DNA of 64,000 nt from Montifringilla adamsi. Taxonomy: Eukaryota > Chordata > Aves > Passeriformes > Passeridae. Shown here one piece after another: positions 1 through 12,583 of the stretch. Position 1 is the stretch's first letter. Each line of letters opens with the position of its first letter. Where the stretch lies: the NCBI GenBank assembly GCA_017590115.1, contig JAGGNK010013558.1:14616126-14680125 (forward strand), given 5' to 3'. A program made the translations under genes and the position numbers. The notes beneath the pieces were generated by a model, which was given only the letters and a program-made list of their open reading frames with translations, was not told the origin of the DNA and did no database searches.

Positions 1-2314
1 AAACATTCTTGATGCTCTTAGAAGTGACTTTTTACCACCTGCCATATATCATACTTGGTGTGACTGGGGAGGAGAGGGGGGAATGTCTCCTTTGCTCTGC
101 TCCCTTGTGTTAAAATAAAATCTTATCTGAAATGCTTTAAATCTTTCCAGGAAGATAACCCTCCATCAGAAAAGCTGAAATAAGTCTGGGCTTTAGACAT
201 ATAACAAGTGAAAGTCATTTTAAAATCCCCTATTAATAAATTGTCATGCTTATACCTGCTCTTGTTCTGCTAGGTGTAATTTATAGAGGAGCTCCAGTGG
301 CTAAACACAGCACAGGGAGGGATAAATTCAGCAACTTGTAAATACTGCTTGTGTTCCTCTCTCAGGATGTTTGAAGGCATAACAAGAAAAAATTCATTGC
401 TTAGACCATAATTTATTCAGGAGTGTCCAGATTCTGGTCAGCAGAGTCAGGTTTGTGGAGCAGCTGATCAAGAATCTGAGCAAAGCCTGATCTTAGGGAT
501 GAATCAAAGCAAGGTGGATCTTTCTCTGAAGTGTCTACAGAATCTTGCTGCTGACTGCATTTTCCAAGTCTCATCTCTAAACTCCCTCAAATCTGACCAA
601 GGAGCTCTGACTCTCTTGTTTGGGTGTTTTTTCTGCAAGTCATCAAAGCTCTCCTTCCAGTTCAGGAGAAACCAGGTTTGCTTTTAGCAAAGATGGACAA
701 CATGGGCAAGCAAAATGTGTGTCTTGACCTTCCTGCAGCTGGGGAAAAACTCATCAATCCAGCCAGAGGCTGCCATGCTTCATCAGGGAGTTCTGGGCTG
801 GTGTTCAGATGGTTTAGGAGTCAAATCTATTGTGATCAATTATGCAGGGAATTCCAAGTTGCTGCGCACGTCTTATGCTCCAACAGTGCATCTGAGCACA
901 GGGAAAAGCTTCCCTGTGTGCTGACCTTGTCAGGCTGCCAGCCTGTGTCCTGGGATGGTGTGGGCAAGCCCTGGGGTCTGCACTGCCAGGCTGAAGAGGG
1001 GGGCTCAGCACAGGTTGGGTTCACCCTCCCAGCTGTGGCCAGAAAAAGGCAGGGACAAGAGGGAAGAGAAGATCTCAAGGGAAAGGATGTGGTTACTTGT
1101 GGAACTGATTGCAGAAAGCTGTGAGCTGGGAATGGGGGAGAAAGCTGCTGGATTTTCTAGGAAAGGCAGTGTGACAGTAGAAGATGGGCTGCTTTTAATA
1201 ATCTGTTCAGAGCTATTTCTGCAAGAACAATGAATCTCTGTGCCTCAGTCACTCCCCATCTGTTTTCAGAACTCATCTGAAAACTCATCTTTCCTTCCTT
1301 TCCTCTCCCCTTCCGCTCTCTCCACTGTCATTTTTATTTTAATTTTGCCTCTCTGCTCTCCAAAGTTTTTGTGGGGATGGATCTTGAATGAGGCAATAGA
1401 CAAGGTAACACACATTAACCAGTGAAGCAAGAGCTGATTTATTTTTATTGCACCCATTTATTTTCTTCACACCCCAAATATCTTCATAAAGGAAATGATT
1501 TAACCTTTTGAGTAGGAAGTATATGCCAAGGGGTTCTGGGTTTGTGTTTTAAAGTATTGTGAAATGTAAATCGAGAAAGGCATAAATCCCTCCCCAGTTT
1601 GATGCAGCTTTTGTGAAGTGCTCCAGGTGATATTGTTTGCTGTGGGAAGGGTTCCTGCCTTCACTCCCTTAGCAAATATGAAAAGTAGCCTTTGTATTTA
1701 TATACAGATGTGAAAAGGATCAAGGAAGGGAAAGACATTTTTACCTCCAAAGGCCCTATTCCTCCCTCTTCCCTAGTTCGTGGTGGAATTCAGGTGCTTT
1801 GGGTACTTTGGGAGAGGCAGAACACGAGTGAAATGGGGATATGAGGTGTTAACGGGTAGAAATCTCTTAATGCATTAAACATAGGCTTAGACATTCTCTC
1901 ATTACGATTTTCCAGTTCCCCCAACCCAAACTGCTCTCAGGGGTATGCTTCCCCTGGGTCAGAATAATCACCTCTCTGGTCTGCCATCAGAAAGCCTCTG
2001 CTCAGTGAGCATTTCCAATTTTTCATTAGGATAATTTTACTGCGTAGATATTTTTTTCCCCCCCTCCTGCCAAAACACCCAGCCATATGCTATTATTTTC
2101 CTGGTGTAAACTGCCACCACTTCCCTTTCCTGAGCTGGTGGATGTCAGGGAGAAGCCTGACAGCTCCTCTCCTGATAAATGATGGAAGCCTAAAGGGCAG
2201 TGTCTCCAGTGGATCCTGCTCCGGCTGAGCTGTGTGCCTTGGCAGAGGGAATTTGGGAGTTCTTCTTGCTGGGGCAAGTTTACACTAAAGGTCACAATGA
2301 GATTCATCGTGCTT

Positions 2315-2351
2315 ATTTTTTTTTTCCTTTTTATTATTTTTTTTTTTTTTT
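2315..2351. repeat. T-rich low-complexity tract
   Basis: Runs of T broken by CC, A and TA. This looks like a degraded poly(T) simple repeat. The phenylalanine-rich frame at 2200-2418 on the plus strand is produced by it and is not a gene. Confidence 0.85.
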
Positions 2352-2534
2352 CCCCTGCAACGACAGTACTGAAAAGAGCTGCGTGCCAGGAATGGATATT
2401 GGTGGTGATAAGGAATAGCAGTTTGCCTAAGCTTGTGGAGGGATTTCACTTGCAGGGGTATGAAGTCCTTGCTGGGGAAATGAACAGATGTTTGGAGCCT
2501 GTCAGCTTAAAACCAAGTTAAAGAACACTGTGGT

Positions 2535-2590
2535 TTTTGTTTTGTTTTGTGGGGTTTTTTTTGGTTTTTTTGTTTGTTTGGTTTTTTAAA
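2535..2590. repeat. T/G-rich simple repeat (TTTTG/TTTG type)
   Basis: Irregular repetition of TTTTG and TTTG units passing into a T and A-rich tail. It is low-complexity DNA without coding content. Confidence 0.8.
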
Positions 2591-5500
2591 AATTTTAAAT
2601 AATTTACATTGAAAGTTTTCTCTTGCAGTCCTTTTGATTTTCTATTTTTTAAAGACTTGCCTCCCAGCTATGTCTGCCAGGAGTGGGCACTGTTAGTGCT
2701 GCAGTTGTTTGTCCCACTGTCTGCCTGAAGCCCTCAAATATTTGGGGCTGTGTTGGGGCATTTGGGACAGGGAGAGCTGTCCCATGAGAGCTGCAGAGTT
2801 GTGTTGTTGAACTGAGAAACAGGAGCTGATCAGTCTTTGAGCTCAAAGTCTGTGTTTGTTGTGGTGCACAGCTGTGGCTGTGTCTCCATGTAAAGCTCAG
2901 GAATTTCTTCTGTGAGCCCGGATGGTGAGGAGCAAGTTCTGCCTCCTCTGCTCTCCCTCTAATGGCTCCTTGCACTCCATTAATTAAATGAAGACTTTTC
3001 AAGGAAATTCTAAACACTTAGCTACAAATCACCTAGAGTAACTCTGACAGAAGCTGGCTATGAAGTAACACTGAAAAGGAGAGAAAAAAAAAAAAAGTCA
3101 TTTAAACATAAAATGAAAGGCTGAGAACCCAAAAATCCACTAGGAAAAAAAGCAGACTTCCCAGATCTCATAATTTCTAAATAAATTCCCTGTTAGCAGC
3201 AGCTTTGCTATGGCTTATGCCATTTCTCTGCTGTAGTTAGCTTGAAATATTTTATCCTCCCTTTCCTACAGATCTCCTGACTGCTTTGAAAATGAGACCT
3301 TGTGTTTTTCCCTTCAGCATCCACTTTATTCTCTGCTTGTGTTCACAGACCTTAGGACGCAATGCATGGCAAGGAGGAAAAGCAGAGTTAATTTGCTGGT
3401 ATCTGTTCTGAGCATGATTGCTGTTAATTGTCAAGCTTGTCCTCTCCTGACTGCAAAAATAAGCTGGTTGAAAATAATCCACTGTGTGCTTCTGTATTTT
3501 GCGGACAACCTGCCAGCTACCAACTAGGGGCGTGATAAATGCCCAAATGGTTAAAATTTCCAACCAGCTTTCCACTCTCCTGCCTTCCAAGCTGTGCTTT
3601 TAGTGTCAGGTTTGTCATCCATGTGCCTGTTGCCTCCTGCACATAAAAATCAACAATATCTCCAAACCAGCTGGAATTTCAGACTTTGGCCAGCCTGTGC
3701 AGCCCCTGAACCTGGGCCCACTGCTACGTGGTGATGCCAAAGCTTCTTTTCTAGCCATGGCTTAGCGAAATTCTCCTGAGCAAGGTCATGCTGCTACTGA
3801 GCCAGTTACAAGCAGGTTTTGGGGGGACTGTGGGGAGGGATGGTGTGTGTGTTTAAAGCTGTTAGACTTGAGAAATCATACTAAAACACCATGTTTATTG
3901 CCTGACTGGAATTATTCAATGCAGGATCTCTGCCCACCTTGTACAACCAGAGAAGTTGGGTTTGGCAGTTCAGGCACATCCAGTGGCTGATAAAGGTCCC
4001 CAGGTTTCATCATTCTAGGTCTGACCCTTTTTTTAAGGTGTAATAAACCTCAGAACCTGGCTTTGTGGAGGTGGGGACAGATCTGCCCAGTGCACAAACT
4101 GATGCTGGCTGTAAATATTCCCTCTCTGTTGTGCTGTCAGGGCTTTGCTTGAAGAACACACTTGGTGCTTTTGCTCCCCCTCAGGCTTTAAAATGATTGA
4201 CCACTTATTGTCTGGGAGGTGAGTAGCCTTTTCTGGTGTCTCTTTGGGAAGGGATGGACAAATATTGAGGCTGTGCACTTAATAACTTTCACTTGTGTCA
4301 TTTTCCCTGGAGATCCATAAGCAATATATTTCTTGACTCCGAGGTATCTCTTCAAATGAAACTTTGATGCCCTGAGAAATACCTGCAAAAAAGACAGAGC
4401 AAGGATCTACTCACCTTAACCCAGAGCTCTTGTTTGAAGCTGAGATGTAAAATACAGATGGAAATCTGATGTTTCTTTGAACCCAGATGCAGCTGAAATT
4501 AAAGATGTAATTCATAAAAGCTGAAAACACCTTGACTGTCAGTTTGGGCTCAGTGGTTTTCTACCTGCTGAAGCAGAGAAAGCAAGTGAGGGCAGCACAG
4601 GTAGATAATGTGGATTTTTATTTTTAATTATGATTCTTTTTTATTGGTAATTTCTTTTTAAAGTGAAGGTTTTCTTAGAGTTTAATTGTGCTCAGAGGAA
4701 AGAGTGAGAAGAATATAGCTGTGATGGTTCAAAATAATAAAATGAAGGATAATAGGGCAAAGGGAAAAGCTAATTATGAACACTTCAAAGGAAAGGCATG
4801 AATTGGGTCAGTTCTCTGCCCTCTGAGGTTTTTCTAATCCTGCTTGCTTTAATACCTCATGCAGCTTGATTTAAAATGTTCATAGTAATGGGAGCTCCAC
4901 TGGTCCATAAGCAAGGAGACCTCCCCATCCTGAGCTCTGCCCAATCCTCAGACTAATGTCACCACCTTTATTTCATCCTTGTGGTCTCATTTCTTCACCC
5001 CCTGCAATGCTGGGACACATTTTCTCTTTTTTTTAACCAAGAAAATGATCTTTAAAGAAAAGATCTACAGCCTTTGTAGATCAGTTTTCTACACAATCTT
5101 GGAAGTGGATCCATGGCAGTATGGCACAGAATTTTCTCACTTTGGATTAAGGTTTGCTGGAAATGCCAGGGTTCTGATCTAATGTAATAAACCCAGTATT
5201 AGGCATTTTACAGAATTTTATCTTGAACCAGGGCAAGGGCCATCATTATTTCTGGATATTCCTCATTGTGTGGATTTCAGGACAGGTCAGCCCACCCTTT
5301 CAAAACAAAAAACCTTTGTGCATCAGCATGGTACAGAGCAGCAGTTGATCACAGATAATACAAATAACAGGACAGGCTTGTGGAGTAACATGAGGAATAA
5401 AGCTGACACAAGGACTCAAAGATAAACGAAACTAAGAATGAAATCCATGCCATGAGAGCAAAATGTCACAGCTGGAGAACATCAGGGCTCCCAGTTCCCA

Positions 5501-5900
5501 ACAATGGTGCTGCATTAGACACATGGGTGAGTGCATTTTCCTTTTTAATGGGAAGAAAAAACAGATTAACAGACCAGAAGGGAACTGCAGTGTGAACGGG
5601 TTAGATCTCTGACAAACAGCACAGGAGCTTTTTTTTTTTTTTCTTAACGATTTGAGCATTTGATGTGGTATTTCTGAAAGCACATTGGGACCTTTGTCTG
5701 AACAGCCATTCCTGAATCACTGGGTGCAGAGAGAGGTCCAGAAGGCAAAAGGACATGACTGAGGTCACACAGAGCCTGGCTTTAAAGGAAAGAAAAGCTT
5801 CCTGCTCTCCAGGCTTATTCCATCTGGGTGACTGAGGAGGGCTGAAGAATTCTCCTAGAGTCCTTGCTACTATTCACCACTTGCCTTTAAAAAAAGGAAT

Positions 5901-8900
5901 GTTTTCCTTGCAGTATTGTGATTGCTTACATGATGAAAAGTTGGTTGGTTTTTTGTTCTTGCTGATTTTTTTGTTTGTTTGTTTGTTTTTGTCACTACGA
6001 TAATGAAAGGAGGTCCTACACAAGTTTATTTCTGTGGGGGAATGGGGCAGGGCGACTCAGTGGGTTAATCTCTACTTTATTCCACTGTAGCTGCTTTTCC
6101 AATTAAAACTGCTGGCTGGTAGTTTGCGTTATCAGGAGAGCAGTGGGAGCTGGGCTGTGCTGAGGGCTTGCAGGCAGGATTTCTCCTGTGCTCCGGGAGC
6201 CACCACGCAGCAGAGTGGCAGAAGCCACTGGAAATTCTGTCGTGGCCTTGCAGGTGGATGGAAATGTCCAGCCCTTTCCCAGCCAGTGTGAGCAAACTGA
6301 TAGCAATTCCCATGAGCTGGGTCCTAATTACATCTCTGCTTGGGGGTCATTTGAACCTTTAATGAGAGGTTGGTAAGGAGAGAGGGAGAGGTGGTTTTTT
6401 ATTACAGCTGAGGAGAGAGGAAGGCTGTGCTGCCAGGGAATGTGGGCTCCTTCCAGTGCCATGCTGAGGCAGATGTCTTTCCCACTCACCACAGAAACAG
6501 TAGCTGCTTCCTTTTGGTGAGGGAGTGGGCAGGTTTGGCTCATTTTGTGGTTCATTTTCCCCACATGTTCCTTTCTGGTAGCAGCATTTTGCTTTGCAGA
6601 TATGGATTTGACACATCATCCCCAATTCTAAAATTTGGTGGCATTTCTTTCACTTTTTGGGGGACAGGATGGAGAGGGGAAAGATATTTTTTTGGCCAGT
6701 ATTTCCAGTTTGGTAATGTCATATGTGGATCCACTGGTGTACAGAGAGTGGTAGGGTTAGGGCTAGAAAGGATTGTTTTCTATTTCCCACTGACTTGTGG
6801 CCACAATTTCTGGCTGATGGCCCCGGATCAGACAATTGATGTTCAGACATTAGTTTGCAGGGACAGAACTGCCACAGAAACTTTACCAGGATTAGTTCAG
6901 AGGTTGCTCTCACAGTTTTCTTTAGCCACTACCCCTTGACATTGAAGACTTTTCATTGGGTTGTTGGTGCAAAGTCATGCAATGGCTTTTTGGAGTCCAC
7001 CATGTCCCTATAAACTTCTGAATGGTGTGGCCTGGGAACTGAGCCAGTATTAGACAGTCTAAATCAACCAGACAGAGAAAAATGCTTGAATAAACTGTTA
7101 CAGGAATGACAGGAGGGAGTTCTGGGATGTCCCTGACAAAACAGCTTAAAAAGCCTATAGTGGTTTTATTGAAGTCTCTTCAGCTTGAAGAATAACAAAT
7201 TATAAGACCTAGCCTACTTTTAAGTCGTGGTGTACTTGGAAGCCTTTTGATGCTCACTTTGTTTTCTGATTACTTAAAAAACCTAATTCAGTTCTATTGC
7301 TGCTATCAGCATTTTGAGACTTTGACCATCTAAGATTTGTCAATATTGTTCTTGCCATTCTGCACTAATTTATTGTAGTTTACCTTTTGCTAACTGTGGG
7401 TTTTGCAGATAGAAAGTTTTGTAGCTTCAGTGAGCAAATGCTGACCACAGCATATGAGCAGAAATAAACTCAGCTGTGAACAGGAGAAAAGTAATTTGAG
7501 GATTTCTTTTGGATCCCATCTTTTGTGATGCTAAACAAGTGGCTGAGGACCAATGTGAGAAACTTTTGGATAGTACAGGCTGCTCCTAACATGAGGAGTC
7601 ACTATGTTCTTACAGTATCATGAAAAATTGTACCAAGAATACCACTGAATTTTTCACAGGGGGCCAATATGAAGATGCTGACTCTGCTTCCTCTTTGAGG
7701 TGTTTATAGTCTAAATGTCTTTGCTGCTGTGCCACCATAGGAATGAACACACTAAATCCTCTGCAGGCCCCTGGGACAATATCACTGTTTTTCCAGGCTT
7801 TGGCACCAGGAAATGTTTCACTGTACTACTGAGTTAGTAGCGAGGGTGGTGTAGTTTAAGCTGCTCATCTTCCACTGCCCTCTTTGTTCTCATCTTTACC
7901 TCCTCTTATGAGCTTCCCACCTGAGCAGCTTTTTAAACAACCTCAGCAGGCATGAGAAGAATAATTTCATAAGTAACTGCTCTCTGAATGGATACTAAAA
8001 GAAGTAGGCAGGGATGTTTTCTTCCAAATCACTTGTGCAATGACTGTGGGTGTTGGAGGAATCTGCTGAGGAGGGGATCACACAGGTTTCATATTCTGTC
8101 AACAGCATCTTCTATAGTTGCTGCTGGAGAAATGAACCACTGATCTAATAGGGACTTCTCAGGCCCTTCAAGCAGTCATATCTGTCCTTTTCTGAGTATA
8201 GATTAGAGCCCTGGAAAGCAATCATCACTCTAAAAAGGCTGGATGTGTCCCGTGTGCATATCTGGCTCACTAACACAACTGAATTTCCAGCTGAGACCCT
8301 GGCAGAGCTTGCAGCCAGGTGCAATACTAGCTGAGCTAAAATAAAGCCTCTTAAGTCAATCCAGCTGGCATCCTGCTGAGTGTCTCACCTTTTGGCATCA
8401 TCTTCTCATTTACTCATGCTCCTTATTGTGATACAGCTCTTGCTGTTGCCACATTTCCTTTAGCCATCATAATTCACGCTGATGCCTGGCACCCAAATGG
8501 TTAAATGCATTTGGCTTTGCTGTCCTGCTCAGTCCCTGTAGATTGTGTTGGAAGAATTGAATGAAATTGATAGAGCTAGCATTACAGTGAGCAAAACCCC
8601 CTGAAGAAAGAGTAGATGGGTGGATAGAGAGAATGACCCCAAAGAAAACAGCTGTCAAGGGCAGCTATTGGTTTATCTTTCATTGAAAGAGAGACGTAAT
8701 GAATTCTAAATTAAGAGAAACTAGAAGCAAGGCTGTTTATCAGCTCTCTGCTGCAGCATAAACAGGCACTTTAGAGGTATTGACTGCAGTCTCACTTAAT
8801 GTGCCAGTAGGTGCATTTCCTCAGTGCCTGGGAGCACCATGAACCTCAGGCTGGACTAAAGCTCTGATATTTGAAATATGCCAGGTCAGGGCGAGAACTG

Positions 8901-10139
8901 TTTTGCATCTTGGTCCCCTTTCAGAGGGTCTTTGAACACGGTTTTCTTCTGTTTGGCAGCTGTAAGAGCAGCAAATGCACGTGCAGCCCAAATTGCCTTT
9001 GCGCAAGGAAGACAGAAGGTGCTGATGTAGGTGAAATCCCCAGGGACAGCACTTTGTAAGGGTCTCCTTGAAACTACTGGAGGTTCTGAGAGCCAAACAG
9101 CTCATGAGTAGATCTGCTCTGAGAATTTTCAAGGAAAATGTTATCCCACCTCCCTATCTCTTCCCATTGTGAGAGTAATTGCCTCTTTGTAGCCCCACTG
9201 TGCAGACCCTGGACGAGTATTTATCAGCTGAATGTTCAAGGGTGGCAAGCAATCTGACAACTGACTCCAAATAATGTAATAAGTCTGATTGAGGAAGTTG
9301 TCCTTGCCATTCTTGACTGATTTTCTGCACAGCCTGTCTCTGAGATACTGGACAGGAAAGTTGTGTCTGCCCATAGGTGGGTTTGTGCCATGAGCATAGA
9401 TTCCCTTTGACTCCTAATTCAAAGGAATTCTTGATGCTGGAAAACATCATCACCTAGACAGGATCCTCAATTATTTACAGAGACATATATTTCAGATATT
9501 GTCCATAGAAACTCTATGTGAAGCTTGCCTTTGAAAGAAACTCATATCTCAGCAACCAGTTCATGGCAGACTGACATCTGAACTTGTGTTTGTGAACAGT
9601 GTTCCCAGAAGCAAACTTTTCAGAGTTGATATATCTATCCAATTAACTTGTCTGAGATTTCAAATTGTATCTCATCAGAGCTAGTGAGCATTTAGTAAAA
9701 CATTACTTTTTGCTTAGATTTGATGGAAATTTTGATTCTGATTTGATTCTTCTGATTTTGTCTCAAGCTCTGGTGTTTGTTTTTTTTGTTTTATGTTTTA
9801 AGAGATGGCAGCAAGAGTTTTCTGCAGCCTGCTCAATAACTTGCTGGTTCTCTGGATTTTCCATATCTTCATTATTGAGTTGTAGGTCTCGGAGGGTGTT
9901 GAGTATAAATGGCTGAGCCACAGAGCCCAGGATGCTGGAATGGGTCCTCCATTCCTTCATCAACACCACTTTCCCTTAGCTGAAGTGTTGAAGATGAATT
10001 TGTCTCAATGTGTCAGCTTAATAATGTCCAAATCCAGATGCCAGGGATGACTATGGCTCATTACATTATCTCCTTGTGGAAACAATCCTCACCATCCTCT
10101 GCGGTGCCTTGACTCTTGTCCTTACTTGGCCACATGCTC
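5901..10139. other. Non-coding DNA, no gene seen
   Basis: Unique AT-rich sequence with a short (TTTG)n tract near 5960-5990. The longest frame, 6427-6939 on the plus strand (170 codons), overlaps several open frames on the opposite strand. It shows no signal peptide, known motif or plausible splice architecture, and I judge it a chance frame. No tRNA or recognised small-RNA hairpin was noticed. Confidence 0.7.
5960..5990. repeat. (TTTG)n microsatellite
   Basis: Consecutive GTTT units flanked by T-rich sequence. It is a short tetranucleotide repeat. Confidence 0.8.
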
Positions 10140-10440
10140 TTTTGTCATTTTTGCACATTTTGGTGTCTTTAATTAAAAGAAAAGGCCTTCCCCATGGAAG
10201 ATTAATTAGGATAAGTGTGCCACCATTAATATCTGCCATGTTTGGAAAGAGATGATTCACCCTGTGATTAAAGCCAAACGGAATCTGGAATCTGAGGAGT
10301 AATTAGCCCTCAGCGGCTCGTAAGTCTGAAGGAAGCACTATTTATCAGTGGCACTGCTAATGCAATTACTTCTCCACTGCAGCCTCCTGGACTGATAAAT
10401 CATGGCCTGAGCTTTGGGAGAAGCTATCAATTCAGGATTA
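10140..10440. promoter_or_regulatory. Candidate conserved non-coding element / enhancer
   Basis: About 300 bases with a texture unlike their surroundings. There are repeated homeodomain-type cores (ATTAAT, TAATTA, ATTTAT) spaced across the segment. The CpGs in AACGGAA and CAGCGGCTCG are retained in a CpG-poor background. Simple repeats and transposon pieces are absent. Frames are closed on both strands, so this is not an exon. The regulatory reading is inferred from composition, and no alignment supports it here. Confidence 0.35.
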
Positions 10441-12495
10441 TGCTTCTCTGAGTCTACCAAGAGAAAAAGGGAGGAAACAAAGGGACAAGCAGCTTCTCAA
10501 CAGCTCTGATTGTATCAAAATTATGGAGGCCAAAGGAATCTGAGGGTCTTTTCTAAATCCATTTCCTGATGTACAAAGCTGTGAAACTTTGCAAAAATCA
10601 CTGCAGCTGGTTGAGATTATGACTTTTGTTTTGGGGTGGCTTCTTGGTGAATCCAAGAAAAGCTTACGTTCAAAATGCAAAATCTGGGCAGCTTATCTCT
10701 GCTGAAGCTGAAATTGTGATCCATCTTTCCTTGAAACATTTTTAAATGTTTTTCCTATGTTGGATCTTTTTAGGAGTGGATGGTGAGCAGTGTGAGCAGG
10801 TGAGCAGTTAAGATGCTGCTCCTGTTTTCTCTGTTGCTGGTTTGGTGGGTTTTTTGGGACTATTTTGCAAAAATCTGGAGCACCTTTCCTGTGGGATTGA
10901 AAAGATTATGAATACATTAATCAGCAACAACAAAAAAATTTCTTCTTTCATGTTCTGAGTTGAGGCAGAAAGTGATAAAATGTTATCTGATCCCCTTTAA
11001 GAAGCCATGTGCATCCTTGATGATGCTGTGCTCACTTGGAGAGAAGTGTGTGCCTCTCTCCATAAAGGATTTGTCCTCAACACTTCTAATTCCCACTCCC
11101 TGACAAAAAGCTCATAAAATGAGCTTGTCTTGCAGAGGGAGTAACCCCTGTCTCTTCATTCTGGTGTTTCATAGGTGCCATTTTCCAAATCTGAATCACA
11201 CAGCATTTCACCACATTGAAAATAAGCTCAGAGAACCTGGGCCATTCCTGGAGTCTTTCCAATGAATTCCACAAAACTCTGCCATGTGCCTTTCATTTAC
11301 ATTGCATTTCTCAAGCCCTTCCATTTCCTGTAATTCCTAAGGTGGAACCAACCTGCCAATAAAATATCTGGAGGTTATGGATGAGACTATAATGGGCTAG
11401 GAACTGATTGCTGGCCTGGACCATGGGGAAGTAGCTTGGTCCTTTGCATTACGGTTATATAGAAATACTCTGCATTTAAACTTGACTTCTTATCACTGAC
11501 TGGTGCCCAAATAAACAAGTGCAGCTGGGAGAAGTCTAGTGGGGTTCAGACTAGATGAAATCTTCCCCCTCACAGCTGCAGCCTGCTGATAGAGTTGTTC
11601 TGGGATCCTTCTGTCTTCTCTGACACAGAGAAATTTGGAATTTGAGTTGTTCTGGGATCCTTCTGTCTTCTCTGACACAGAGGAATTTGGGCCAGGACCA
11701 AACTGTTTCTTGCACTGGTGGAAACTGTGACCCTGTTTTAAGTGTGCAGGAGAAGCCTTGCTGGAGCTGAAGTCTGTGTAGGGTGCAGGACATGTCCAGT
11801 GGCTTTCTTCAATCACTTATGGAAGGAATTTCCATTGTATTTCAGATCTGCTGCTTGAAGCAGAGAAGGGAATAGGGTTCATTGTGGAGCAGCAGTACAA
11901 AGGTGGAGCTTGTCCTTCAAATCCCAGGCAGATCTTCCTCCAGGAACATGGAAAATGAACAACATTAGTGATGCTCTTGTCGTAGGTGTTAGTTATGTTG
12001 GGGTTTTTTTTTTAAGCAGATGGGCAAACCAAATCAGACTGAGATTTCTTGAAGGAAAAGATAGCACATAAAATTACATTAGCAGCTGCTGTGTTGTACT
12101 TGTTGATGTGTTGGTTGAGTATGGTATGTGTCACAGGGAAACAGCTCTAGCATCAGTGAAAGAACACCATTCCTTTAGGAGCTAAAGGGGAAAAAAATCT
12201 GATGTCCCCTTTGACTGCTGGAAAAAAGAAGCCTTAATTACCTACTGGTCCTCTTACAGAAAAGATCTGGCATGAGATAAACATTTTTCTGAGATGATTT
12301 TCTTGAACAAGTGTGTCCTTGACCTAGTTAGTGAATTATAGATGCTGTTTGTCTTGTATCAAACACTTTCATTTTTTTTTTAAATTTTATTTTCACAGTG
12401 CAAATATAAGATAGTTTTGAGCACTGAAGAGTGCTTTGTCTTTCTAGGTCCTGTTCTCTCATGTCAAATTTTTAGGCTGGTATGTTGTTCCACAG
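10441..12495. other. Non-coding DNA, no gene seen
   Basis: Unique sequence without recognisable exons or transposons. It contains the 52-bp tandem duplication annotated separately. Minus-strand frames of 107 and 80 codons around 11493-11816 exist because the duplicated unit lacks stops in those frames. Confidence 0.7.
11592..11690. repeat. 52-bp direct tandem duplication, about 1.9 copies
   Basis: The unit beginning GAGTTGTTCTGGGATCC starts at 11592 and again at 11644, a period of 52 bases. Over the 47 bases of the second copy there is a single difference (GAAATTTGG against GGAATTTGG). Such near identity points to a recent duplication. The unit contains the GGATCC palindrome and is not part of a known family that I recognise. 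Confidence 0.9.
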
Positions 12496-12583
12496 GCAGC
12501 TTGTTAGGTGTGACATTGGCCCACAGATCCTTATGAAGATCAAAGGGATTAAGCTCAAAATTCAGGGAAAATACGGAGAAAAG
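12496..12583 (+). CDS. Possible internal coding exon, unknown protein
   Basis: A segment of 88 bases sits between an acceptor-like sequence (TATGTTGTTCCACAG, ending at 12495) and a donor-like AAG|GTAAGG (GT at 12584-12585). One base followed by 29 open codons gives a peptide starting QLVRCDIGPQ and ending QGKYGEK, with the last codon complete. The other two frames contain stops. Codon choice (ATC, GGC, AAG, CAG, TAC) is coding-like. The peptide is lysine and isoleucine-rich and matches no family I know. No phase-compatible neighbouring exon was found on this strand, so a chance pseudo-exon is at least as likely. Confidence 0.2.

Larger units (their letters stand above)
1..5900. other. Non-coding AT-rich DNA, no gene seen
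   Basis: All six frames are broken by frequent stops. The longest frames (for example 624-1124 plus and 2649-3017 minus) have no recognisable domain, a composition typical of translated non-coding DNA, and no convincing splice-site pair at their edges. The stretch holds T-rich low-complexity tracts (2315-2351, 2535-2590) and ordinary unique sequence. It is most likely intronic or intergenic. Confidence 0.75.

Noticed and set aside
624..1124. 166-codon plus-strand open frame
   Set aside because: No domain or splice architecture, and two opposite-strand frames overlap it.
6427..6939. 170-codon plus-strand open frame
   Set aside because: Unrecognised product, no splice or promoter context, and several opposite-strand frames of similar quality share the bases.
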